Part shown: piece after piece, positions 5,923-12,338 of the stretch
How the letters are laid out: the number at the start of each line of letters is the position of its first letter
Numbering within the stretch: position 1 is the stretch's first letter
Assembly (NCBI GenBank): GCA_037442845.1
Contig: JBBIPL010000048.1
Coordinates: 1 to 17,154, forward strand
Source: PFJX01 sp037442845
GTDB lineage: Bacteria; Pseudomonadota; Gammaproteobacteria; Burkholderiales; Thiobacillaceae
Direction: 5' to 3'
DNA length: 17,154 nt
Made by a program: the position numbers and the translations under genes
Notes under the pieces: model-generated
The model's database searches: none
Seen by the model: the letters and a program-made list of their open reading frames with translations, nothing else
What the model was told of the DNA's origin: nothing

Positions 5923-7734
5923 TTACACCTGTTCCAGTTGCGCTTCCAGATGCTGGCGCAGGGGGGCGGGAATGGCCTGCCGCAGCACGGCGCGCAGAAT
6001 GCCGTGGGCCGGCCTGCCGCCGCGCAGCACGCCTTGGGATTCCAGGTGCGCCCAGGGCTCCATGAGGCCGGCGGCGGGGCGTTCCAGCACGCGGGCGGCG
6101 GTGGCAATGTCCAGCTCCCGGCGGGACAAGGCCGCGAGCCGGGCCAGCAGCAAGGCATCCGGCGCCAGCCCTTCCAGGCGCCTGAGGATCAGGGCTCTCG
6201 CGCCCTCCGGCACGGGCAGGCTGTGCGCAAGCCGGTCGGCGGGCCACGGGTCGTCCCCCGCTTCCGCGTGCAGCACCTTGAGCGTTTCCAACATGAACCT
6301 GGGGTTGCCGCCGCTGTGTTCGTGCAGGCTCGGCGCCCAGTCGCGCCAGGCCTCATGGATGCCGGCGAGCAATTCGGCGACTTCCTCGACATCCAGGGGG
6401 TCGAGCAGGATGAGCTCGCCGAAGCCCCGGTCCAGCACCCAGGCCATGGCCTCGCGCCCTGCCGCGGCGAAGGACTCGGGCCGCAGGAGCATCAGGGTCT
6501 GCATGCCTTCGGCACGGCCCCAATGCCGGGCATAGACGAAATGCCCGGCCATCAGGCTGGGCAGGTCGACCAGGTGGAGATCGTCCACCACCACCCGACG
6601 CATGCCGGCGTGGACGGCCAGGTCGTTGGCTTCGGCCAGGGCCAGGTGGAAGCGCAGGCGATCGTTGTCGTCCGCCGGCGGTCCCCCGGCATCGCCCAGT
6701 TCGGGCAGGATGCGCGCCGCTTCCCGCCGCACCCACTCGGGATAGCTCAGATGCGGAAAGGCGCGCATCACCTCGCGGAAGGTGCGGCTGTAGGTGGCAT
6801 AGGGGGATTCGGCATCCTCCGGAAAACCCTCGAACAGGAAACAGCGCCCCTTGTCGGCGATGAATTCCTGCATCAACCGGGTCTTGCCGATGCCCGCCTC
6901 GCCGGCGACGAAGATTGCCCGGCCCTGGGCCCAGGCCGCTTCCATGCGTTCCAGGTGTTGGCGGCGGCCGCTGAAACGGGGCGGATGCATCAGTTGAAAG
7001 GGAGGACGTTTCTTCCGCGGCACAGGTGTCGGCGGCCGCGTGGCCACGGCGCCGGTCTCGATCTCCTTGATCAAGGCGCGGGTCTCGGCGCCCGGACGGA
7101 TGCACAGTTCCTCCCATAGCAGCCGGCGGCAGCGCTCATAGGCTTCCATGGCGGCGGCCTGGTCGCCCATCAGGGCATGGAGGCATATCAGGCGCCTATG
7201 CGCGGTTTCGCTGAGCGGATCGCTGTCCACCAGGCGCCGCGCGAAACCCAGGGCGGCGCGACGCTGGCCCGACGCCTCGGCCTGGTGGGCCAGCGTGGCC
7301 AGCGCCTCCCGGCGCAGCCGGTCCAGGGACTCGCGCTGGTTTTCCAGCCAGCGGCCGAAATCGGGGCAATCATCGAATTCCCAGCCGGCCAGCAGCTCTC
7401 CGCGTGCGTCCGCCACGGCCATGAGCTCGCCCCGGCCCCAGGCCTGCTGGATGTCGAGAACATCCACGCCCACCTCCCCGCGCAGGCGCAGGACTTCTTT
7501 TCCATCCACCGGCGTGAGGGGGACGGCGGCCTTCAGGCGGCTCAGCTTCTGGGCCAGATTGTTGCGCGCCGCCGATTCCTCGGTTTCCGGCCAGAGCAAA
7601 GAGGCCAGGCGGCCGCGGGGGGTCTCCCCGGCCAGGGCCAGATAGGCCAGCAGAGCCGCCGCCTTGCGATCCAGGCGAACCGGGGTGCCGGTGTCGAGCT
7701 GGAGGGCTGGGGCGTGGAGCAGGGTGAGGCGCAT
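5923..7734 (-). CDS. SARP-like transcriptional regulator with BTAD domain and AAA/STAND ATPase domain
   Basis: A 603-aa cytoplasmic regulator. Residues 1-95 form an OmpR-like winged helix (LDRKAAALLAYLAL, RNNLAQKLSRLK). Residues 96-230 are the bacterial transcriptional activator (BTAD) helical domain, ending RCRRLLWEELCIRPGAET. A basic linker at 238-243 leads to a P-loop ATPase domain with Walker A GEAGIGKT at 278-285 and Walker B VVVDDLHLVD at 381-390. The architecture is that of AfsR/DnrI-type (SARP) or MalT-like activators that switch on nucleotide binding, but the large C-terminal TPR sensor of AfsR is absent. The ATG at 7734 was chosen because the winged helix starts there. It lacks a good ribosome site, and a small upstream frame ends on it. 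The nearest downstream gene encodes the PEP-CTERM protein, a likely but unproven target. Confidence 0.88.
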   Translation of the reverse strand: MRLTLLHAPALQLDTGTPVRLDRKAAALLAYLALAGETPRGRLASLLWPETEESAARNNLAQKLSRLKAAVPLTPVDGKEVLRLRGEVGVDVLDIQQAWGRGELMAVADARGELLAGWEFDDCPDFGRWLENQRESLDRLRREALATLAHQAEASGQRRAALGFARRLVDSDPLSETAHRRLICLHALMGDQAAAMEAYERCRRLLWEELCIRPGAETRALIKEIETGAVATRPPTPVPRKKRPPFQLMHPPRFSGRRQHLERMEAAWAQGRAIFVAGEAGIGKTRLMQEFIADKGRCFLFEGFPEDAESPYATYSRTFREVMRAFPHLSYPEWVRREAARILPELGDAGGPPADDNDRLRFHLALAEANDLAVHAGMRRVVVDDLHLVDLPSLMAGHFVYARHWGRAEGMQTLMLLRPESFAAAGREAMAWVLDRGFGELILLDPLDVEEVAELLAGIHEAWRDWAPSLHEHSGGNPRFMLETLKVLHAEAGDDPWPADRLAHSLPVPEGARALILRRLEGLAPDALLLARLAALSRRELDIATAARVLERPAAGLMEPWAHLESQGVLRGGRPAHGILRAVLRQAIPAPLRQHLEAQLEQV

Positions 7735-7820
7735 CAGGGCGAACGCCCGCAGCCATGCCGACGGCAACGATGCCGCATGTGCTGATCGATCTTCGCGGCC
7801 AGCCGGCGGAATCCATTCAT
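7734..7820 (-). CDS. Possible 28-aa leader ORF translationally coupled to the BTAD regulator
   Basis: A short frame from an ATG at 7820 encodes 28 very basic residues (MNGFRRLAAK..., with several Arg, His and two Cys). Its stop TGA shares a base with the regulator ATG (TGATG), the classic arrangement for termination-reinitiation. An AAGGAG lies at 7822-7827, only one base from this ATG, which is too close for ideal initiation. The same AAGGAG is 5 nt from another ATG at 7816 that opens a long frame conflicting with the regulator. Whether either is translated is unknown. Confidence 0.25.
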   Translation of the reverse strand: MNGFRRLAAKIDQHMRHRCRRHGCGRSP

Positions 7821-7834
7821 GCTCCTTGCCGCCT

Positions 7835-8161
7835 TTACTCGAAGAGTGTGGCGACCTTCGCCAGCACTTCATCCATGAGCGGCGCTGGCAGCGTGTCCAC
7901 CTTGCGAGCATGGCGCGCGGTCAGATCAATCACGCGCGGTTGGTCACAGCGCACGACGCCGGTCGTCTTGATGCCGGTTACGGGCACGGCAAAGCCAAGG
8001 CGACGCGCGAACTCACCGCCGTTGGTGATGGGCAGGATCACCGGCAATTTGGTGGCGTCGTTGAACTCGGCGGGCGACACGACCAGAACGGGACGACTAC
8101 CACTTTGCTCATGCCCGGCGGTCGGATCGAGCGACACAAGATAGATGTCGCCTCGCTTCAT
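7835..8161 (-). CDS. chpB: Type II toxin-antitoxin system toxin, MazF/PemK family (ChpB-like endoribonuclease)
   Basis: A 108-aa toxin predicted to cleave mRNA at short sequences when released from its antitoxin. It begins MKRGDIYLVSLDPTAGHEQ and contains SRPVLVVSP, ILPITNGGEFA and GVVRCDQPRVIDL, the full pattern of the MazF/PemK/ChpB fold, including the N-terminal RGD(I/V) strand and the conserved catalytic-region Arg and Thr/Ser positions. The GHEQ and GGEFAR segments are most like E. coli ChpB. The ATG at 8161 overlaps the antitoxin stop by 4 bp (ATGA), so translation is coupled. A longer in-frame start at 8197 would run into the antitoxin coding region and is rejected. The gene is complete and appears intact. 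It is the first accessory operon inside the right-hand repeat. Confidence 0.93.
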   Translation of the reverse strand: MKRGDIYLVSLDPTAGHEQSGSRPVLVVSPAEFNDATKLPVILPITNGGEFARRLGFAVPVTGIKTTGVVRCDQPRVIDLTARHARKVDTLPAPLMDEVLAKVATLFE

Positions 8162-8415
8162 AGCAACTCGCCACCCGCGGCCGGCGCATCGACCCATTCG
8201 CGTTCCTCGGTCGGTTGGGGCTGCGAATAGTCCGACGCGGCCAGCAACTCCGCGAGCGTGTAGCGTGGCCGAGGACTGGGATTGACCACCAAGCAGCCGT
8301 GATCAACAGCGAGGCCGACTGTCGCACCGGCTTGCAGGTGCAGTTGGTCAAGGAACGCAGGCGGCACGGCCAACATGATTGAGCCGCCGACCTTGCGAAG
8401 ATTGGTTGTGTGCAT
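8158..8415 (-). CDS. chpS: Type II antitoxin, SpoVT/AbrB-like (ChpS/MazE family)
   Basis: An 85-aa antitoxin. The N-terminal half (NLRKVGGSIMLAVPPAFLDQL, broken here only for description) is an AbrB-type swapped-hairpin DNA-binding domain. The C-terminal half (RYTLAELLAASDYS, then EEREWVDAPAAGGELL) matches the toxin-binding tail of ChpS-type antitoxins, including the Trp and GGE near the end. It should neutralise the adjacent toxin and repress its own promoter. The start is supported by GGAGGT at 8421-8426, 5 nt from the ATG. The stop overlaps the toxin start. Upstream lies a strong promoter surrounded by three inverted repeats, as expected for autoregulation. Confidence 0.92.
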   Translation of the reverse strand: MHTTNLRKVGGSIMLAVPPAFLDQLHLQAGATVGLAVDHGCLVVNPSPRPRYTLAELLAASDYSQPQPTEEREWVDAPAAGGELL

Positions 8416-8422
8416 GATGCAC

Positions 8423-8480
8423 CTCCAATGGAGTGAAGTTATATTTTAGTATAATCACTGTTGTCTTGACGTGCAAGACA
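8423..8480. promoter_or_regulatory. Cluster of three inverted repeats, likely autorepression operators of the toxin-antitoxin operon
   Basis: Three dyads overlap the promoter and ribosome site. TGTCTTG-ACGTG-CAAGACA (8462-8480, 7-5-7 perfect) covers the -35 box. TTATA-TTTTAG-TATAA (8439-8454) covers the -10 box. CTCCA-A-TGGAG (8423-8433) covers the Shine-Dalgarno region. Antitoxins of the MazE/ChpS group bind such dyads, with or without toxin. Which dyad is bound cannot be read from sequence. Confidence 0.55.
8448..8476 (-). promoter_or_regulatory. Sigma70-type promoter of the toxin-antitoxin operon
   Basis: On the minus strand, TTGCAC (8476-8471) and TATACT (8453-8448) are separated by exactly 17 bp. 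The -10 region lies 32 bp upstream of the antitoxin start, leaving room for a short leader with the GGAGGT ribosome site. This is the best-looking promoter in the window. Confidence 0.75.
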
Positions 8481-8594
8481 TGTATGTCGCCAAACTTATA
8501 GGCCGTTTCCTGGCGTTGGTCAGGCCGAAGTGCTGAAAAAATGGACAGCAGCGCGTGGGGGGTGGTGTGGGCAGGTGGTTTATGAAACATTCGG

Positions 8595-8661
8595 GATCGG
8601 TGCGCGATTCCTCGGATAAGGGTGAGGAACTCTGCGCATCTTCCTGTTCTATCTGTATTTA
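8595..8661. repeat. 67-bp direct repeat, copy 2 (right boundary of the accessory island)
   Basis: It is 63/67 identical to 4553-4619 in the same orientation, offset by 4042 bp. Its hairpin is slightly better than that of copy 1: TTCCTC (8608-8613) pairs with GAGGAA (8624-8629), and an outer TGCGC (8601-8605) pairs with GCGCA (8634-8638). One of the four differences turns a G-U pair of copy 1 into a G-C pair. Similarity stops at 8662. Confidence 0.9.
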
Positions 8662-8743
8662 TCCACGGTTTTCAGCGGTTTGAGCGCGCTCATGGACAGG
8701 CCTGATTTTTTCTATACCCCGATAAACAGGGCTTGTTTCGCGG

Positions 8744-8772
8744 TTGATTGTGCGTCGCAATAGGCGTTAAAT
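8744..8772 (+). promoter_or_regulatory. Candidate promoter of the sdhCDABE-gltA-sucA operon
   Basis: TTGATT (8744-8749) and TTAAAT (8767-8772) are 17 bp apart. This would place transcription start near 8779, about 50 nt upstream of sdhC. A TGCGTCGCA dyad lies in the spacer (8751-8759) and a second copy in the leader (8806-8814). Each hexamer has four of six consensus bases, so confidence is moderate. Confidence 0.45.
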
Positions 8773-8828
8773 GTTGCGCCATTGTGAAGCCCCGGAGCGA
8801 TCGGGTGCGTCGCACGCGAGGATCAGAC

Positions 8829-9230
8829 ATGAACCGGCAGATGCACCGCAAACGACCGTTTTTCCTCAATTTGCTCGCCATCCGCTTGCCCATCGGCGGC
8901 GTGGTGTCGATTCTGCACCGCGTCAGCGGCGCCGCCCTTTCCCTGCTGGTTCCCATCCTGCTTTACCTGCTCTGGCGTTCCCTGCGCTCGCCGGCGGACT
9001 ACGCCGCGGTGGCGGGGTTTTTCTCCGACGGCTTCGGCTGGCTCGTCGGTATCGGCCTGCTGTGGGCGCTGCTGCACCATTTCCTTGCCGGTCTACGCCA
9101 TCTGGGCCTGGACTTCGGTCTGGGGGAGGGTAGGGATCTCGCCCGTCAGACCGCCTGGCTCAGCCTCGCCTTGGCCATCGCCCTGACTGGCTTGATCGCT
9201 CTGTCGACCCTGTCCGGAGGCGGCGCATGA
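8829..9230 (+). CDS. sdhC: Succinate dehydrogenase cytochrome b556 subunit
   Basis: A membrane anchor of complex II in the inner membrane that, with SdhD, binds heme b and ubiquinone. The 133-aa protein has three hydrophobic segments (about 33-50, 70-90 and 108-128). The quinone-site signature SILHRVSG places Ser27, His30 and Arg31 as in E. coli. HHFLAGLRH contains His84, the expected heme ligand, and His91. The ATG at 8829 is chosen because GAGG (8818-8821) lies 7 nt upstream; earlier in-frame starts give a tail unlike the family. It is the first gene of the operon, and its stop overlaps the sdhD start by 4 bp. Confidence 0.95.
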   Translation: MNRQMHRKRPFFLNLLAIRLPIGGVVSILHRVSGAALSLLVPILLYLLWRSLRSPADYAAVAGFFSDGFGWLVGIGLLWALLHHFLAGLRHLGLDFGLGEGRDLARQTAWLSLALAIALTGLIALSTLSGGGA

Positions 9231-9571
9231 GACACGTCGGCGGCGCCCATCGCGGCCTCGACATGTGGCTGCTGCAGCGCGCCAGCGCGTTGTACATGGC
9301 GGGTTTTCTGGTCGTCTTCCTGGTGCTGCTGCTCGCCGCCGGCCCCATGGGCTACGAGACCTGGCGCGGACTGTTCGCGCCCATGTACATGAAGGTGGGC
9401 GGGCTGCTTTTCGTCACCGCCCTGCTGGCGCATGCCTGGATCGGCCTGCGCGAGATTTTCATCGACTACGTGCATGGCCTGGTGTTGCGCCTGGGTCTGT
9501 ACCTGGCTTTCGCCATCCTGTACCTGGGTTGCCTGGTCTGGAGCGTGGACATCCTGTGGAGCGTGAAGTGA
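9227..9571 (+). CDS. sdhD: Succinate dehydrogenase hydrophobic membrane anchor subunit
   Basis: The second membrane anchor of complex II, 114 aa, about the length of the E. coli protein. Three transmembrane segments are visible (about 22-40, 55-72 and 85-108). HAWIGLREIFIDYVH contains His69, the likely second heme ligand, and the Asp80-Tyr81 pair that lines the quinone pocket. The ATG overlaps the sdhC stop (ATGA), and the stop overlaps the GTG start of sdhA (GTGA), so the three are likely translationally coupled. Confidence 0.95.
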   Translation: MRHVGGAHRGLDMWLLQRASALYMAGFLVVFLVLLLAAGPMGYETWRGLFAPMYMKVGGLLFVTALLAHAWIGLREIFIDYVHGLVLRLGLYLAFAILYLGCLVWSVDILWSVK

Positions 9572-11340
9572 CTCAAACCCGGATTCCGAAACGTACGTTT
9601 GATGCCGTGATTGTCGGCGGCGGGGGCGCCGGCCTGCGCGCCGCCCTGCAACTGTCGCAGGCCAACCTGAAGGTGGCCCTGCTGTCCAAGGTCTTTCCCA
9701 CCCGTTCGCATACCGTGTCCGCCCAGGGCGGCATCACCGCCGCGCTCGCCAACGTCTCCGAGGACAACTGGCACTGGCACATGTACGACACGGTGAAGGG
9801 CTCCGATTACCTGGGCGACCAGGATGCCATCGAGTTCATGTGTCGCAACGCCCTGTCGGCCGTGTACGAACTGGAGCACATGGGCCTGCCGTTCTCCCGC
9901 CTGGACAACGGCAAGATCTACCAGCGCCCGTTCGGCGGCCAGTCCAAGAACTACGGCGGCGAACAGGCCATCCGCACCTGCGCCGCCGCCGACCGCACCG
10001 GCCATGCCCTGCTGCATACCCTCTACCAGCGCAACATCGCCGCCCGCACCCAGTTCTTCGATGAGTTCTTCGCCCTCGACCTGATCCGCGACGACGAAGG
10101 CTATGTGCTCGGCGTGGTGGCCATGGAGATCGAAACCGGCGCGGCCATCTTCTTCGAAGCCCGCGCGACGCTGCTGGCCACCGGCGGCGCCTGCCGCATC
10201 TTCCGCCATTCCACCAACGCCCACATCAACACCGGCGACGGTCTCGGCATGGTGTTGCGCGCCGGCCTGCCGTTGGAAGACATGGAGTTCTGGCAATTCC
10301 ATCCCACCGGCATTCCCGAGGTCGGCAGCCTGATCACCGAGGGCGTGCGCGGCGAGGGCGGCATCCTCTACAACAAGGAGGGCGAGGCCTTCATGCCCCG
10401 CTATGCGCCCAACGCCAAGGACCTGGCCTCGCGCGACGTGGTGGCGCGCGCCATCGCCCAGGAAATTCGCGCCGGGCGCGGCTGCGGCGAGCACGGCGAC
10501 TACGTGCACCTGGACATCCGCAAACTCGGCGCGGAAAAGATCAAGGCCCGGCTGCCGGGCATCCGCGAGCTATCCATGCGGTTCGCCGGCGTCGATCCCA
10601 TCGACGCGCCCATTCCGGTGACGCCCACGGCGCACTACATGATGGGCGGCATTCCCACCAACCTGCACGGCCAGGTGGTTTCGCCGGTGCGCACCGGTCC
10701 CGAGGAGGCGGTACCCGGCCTCTACGCCGTCGGCGAGTGCGCCTGCGTCTCGGTGCATGGCGCCAACCGCCTGGGCGGCAATTCCCTGCTCGACCTGGTG
10801 GTGTTCGGCCGCGCCGCCGGCCAGCATGTCATCGAGTACCTGCGCGAGAATCCTTTCCCGCGCGGCCTGTCCCAGGAAAGGCTGAACCTCGCCCTGCACC
10901 GTCTGGCCCGCTGGGAAAAGCCCAAGGGCGCGGAAACCGTGGCCGGCCTGCGCGGGGAAATGCAGAAGATCATGCAGGACCACTGCGGCGTCTACCGTAC
11001 CGAGGCGCTGCTCAAGGAAGGCCTGGAACTTCTGGACAAGGTGCAGGCCCGCCTGCCGGACGCGGCGCTGGCGGACCGCAGCCGGATGTTCAACACCGCC
11101 CGTCTGGAAGCCCTGGAACTGGAAAACCTCCTGCTCATCGCCCGCGCCACCCTGGTGTCCGCCCTGGCGCGCACGGAAAGTCGCGGCGCCCACACGCGGG
11201 AAGACCATCCCCAGCGGGACGACGACCACTGGCTGCGCCACACGCTCTATTTCAGGCAGAACGACCAGCTCGACTACAAGCCGGTGCGGCTCAAGCCCCT
11301 GACCGTCGAGACCTTCCAGCCGAAGGAAAGGACGTATTGA
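9568..11340 (+). CDS. sdhA: Succinate dehydrogenase flavoprotein subunit
   Basis: The catalytic subunit that oxidises succinate to fumarate with covalently bound FAD, on the cytoplasmic face of complex II. The 590-aa length is normal. The dinucleotide fold VIVGGGGAGLRAA is at 14-26. RSHTVSAQGG contains His48, the site of covalent FAD attachment. WQFHPTGI, EGVRGEGG and HYMMGG carry the substrate and proton-relay residues, and HGANRLGGNSLLDL is near the C-terminal active-site Arg. I chose the GTG at 9568 because GGAG (9558-9561) lies 6 nt upstream and the protein begins VTQTRIPKRTFDAV as expected; a longer open frame upstream lies inside sdhD. The FAD is probably inserted with help from SdhE, encoded downstream. 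Confidence 0.97.
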   Translation: MTQTRIPKRTFDAVIVGGGGAGLRAALQLSQANLKVALLSKVFPTRSHTVSAQGGITAALANVSEDNWHWHMYDTVKGSDYLGDQDAIEFMCRNALSAVYELEHMGLPFSRLDNGKIYQRPFGGQSKNYGGEQAIRTCAAADRTGHALLHTLYQRNIAARTQFFDEFFALDLIRDDEGYVLGVVAMEIETGAAIFFEARATLLATGGACRIFRHSTNAHINTGDGLGMVLRAGLPLEDMEFWQFHPTGIPEVGSLITEGVRGEGGILYNKEGEAFMPRYAPNAKDLASRDVVARAIAQEIRAGRGCGEHGDYVHLDIRKLGAEKIKARLPGIRELSMRFAGVDPIDAPIPVTPTAHYMMGGIPTNLHGQVVSPVRTGPEEAVPGLYAVGECACVSVHGANRLGGNSLLDLVVFGRAAGQHVIEYLRENPFPRGLSQERLNLALHRLARWEKPKGAETVAGLRGEMQKIMQDHCGVYRTEALLKEGLELLDKVQARLPDAALADRSRMFNTARLEALELENLLLIARATLVSALARTESRGAHTREDHPQRDDDHWLRHTLYFRQNDQLDYKPVRLKPLTVETFQPKERTY

Positions 11341-11365
11341 TGGCCATGGCAATAGAGGAAGCCCG

Positions 11366-12064
11366 ATGAAATTCCGCATCTACCGCTACGACCCCGAACT
11401 CGGCGCGGCGCCGCGCATGCAGGATTACGAGCTCGATTTCGATGCCAAGGGCAAGAAGGTGCTGGACGCCCTCATCGCCATCAAGGACAGCCTGGACGAG
11501 AGCCTGTCCTTCCGCCGTTCCTGCCGGGAGGGCGTGTGCGGCTCCGACGGCGTCAACGTCAACGGCAGCAACGTGCTGGCCTGCATCACCGACCTCGAAG
11601 GTCTCAAGGAACCCATCACCATCCGGCCGCTGCCGCGGCTCGGCGTGATTCGCGACCTGATCGTCGACATGGCCCAGTTCTACCAGCATTACAAGGCGGT
11701 CAAGCCCTACCTCGTCAACCTCGACCCGGAACCGGAGAACGAGCGCCTGCAAAGCCCCGAGGAGCGGGGCGAACTGGACGGCCTTTGGGAATGCATCCTG
11801 TGCGGCTGCTGCACCACTTCCTGCCCGTCGTTCTGGTGGAACCCGGACAAGTTCCTCGGTCCGGCCGCGCTGTTGCAGGGCTACCGCTTCATCGCCGACA
11901 GCCGCGACCAGGCCACCGATGAGCGCCTCGACTTCCTGGAAGATCCCTACCGCCTGTTCCGCTGCCACGGCATCATGAACTGCGTGGAAGTCTGTCCCAA
12001 GGGCTTGAACCCCGCCGAGGCCATCGGCAAAATCAAGTCGCTCCTCGTGAAACGGGCGCTATAG
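11366..12064 (+). CDS. sdhB: Succinate dehydrogenase iron-sulfur subunit
   Basis: The electron-transfer subunit of complex II, 232 aa, carrying three Fe-S clusters between FAD and the quinone site. The [2Fe-2S] site reads SCREGVCGSDGVNVNG...LAC, with Asp in the third ligand position as in E. coli SdhB. The [4Fe-4S] site is CILCGCCTTSCP, and the remaining Cys ligands of the [3Fe-4S]/[4Fe-4S] pair are in CHGIMNCVEVCP. The start ATG follows AGAGGAAG at a good distance, 25 bp after the sdhA stop. It is complete and typical. Confidence 0.97.
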   Translation: MKFRIYRYDPELGAAPRMQDYELDFDAKGKKVLDALIAIKDSLDESLSFRRSCREGVCGSDGVNVNGSNVLACITDLEGLKEPITIRPLPRLGVIRDLIVDMAQFYQHYKAVKPYLVNLDPEPENERLQSPEERGELDGLWECILCGCCTTSCPSFWWNPDKFLGPAALLQGYRFIADSRDQATDERLDFLEDPYRLFRCHGIMNCVEVCPKGLNPAEAIGKIKSLLVKRAL

Positions 12065-12077
12065 CCCCGCCGGCTCC

Positions 12078-12338
12078 GTGCCGCATCCACAGCTTCCCAG
12101 TCCTGGCCGCCTGCGCTGGCTTTGCCGGCGCGGCATGCTCGAACTGGATGCGTGGCTGACCCTGTTCCTCGACACCCGCCATGGCGAACTTTCCGTGCAG
12201 CAGCAGGCGGCCTTCGCGCGACTCCTCGAACAGGACGACATGATGCTGTTCGACTGGTTCACCGGGGAGCAGGCGCCGCCCGACGAGTTTCTCGACGTGG
12301 TGGCATTGATCCGATCAACCCGATATCCGAAACCATGA
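12078..12338 (+). CDS. sdhE: FAD assembly factor SdhE (YgfY/Sdh5 family)
   Basis: A small 86-aa protein that promotes covalent flavinylation of SdhA. The family motif RGxxE is present as RRGMLELD (Arg18, Gly19, Glu22), followed by a helical bundle with DDMMLFDWFTGE, the conserved central stretch. The start must be upstream of Met20, which is inside the motif. The GTG at 12078 is the best candidate, 13 bp after sdhB, but no strong ribosome site is visible. Its stop overlaps the gltA ATG by 4 bp. Its location between sdhB and gltA is common in betaproteobacteria. Confidence 0.93.
   Translation: MPHPQLPSPGRLRWLCRRGMLELDAWLTLFLDTRHGELSVQQQAAFARLLEQDDMMLFDWFTGEQAPPDEFLDVVALIRSTRYPKP

Larger units (their letters stand above)
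8481..8828. other. Intergenic region between the toxin-antitoxin operon and sdhC
   Basis: No coding region that I can support lies here. It contains, in order: about 110 bp of unassigned sequence with one 18-codon ATG frame of no recognisable homology; direct repeat copy 2 (8595-8661); a near-consensus DnaA-box-like TTATCCACG (8659-8667); a perfect 12-bp palindrome TGAGCGCGCTCA (8681-8692); the sdh promoter candidate; and two TGCGTCGCA dyads. No tRNA or IS end is visible. Confidence 0.6.

Noticed and set aside
8348..8590. An 80-codon minus-strand frame covering the toxin-antitoxin promoter
   Set aside because: It has no ribosome site or homology and overlaps both the antitoxin gene out of frame and its promoter and operators.
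11366..12064. Asp instead of Cys at the third [2Fe-2S] ligand of SdhB
   Set aside because: This looked like a lost ligand, but the same Asp occurs in E. coli SdhB and is a known functional variant.
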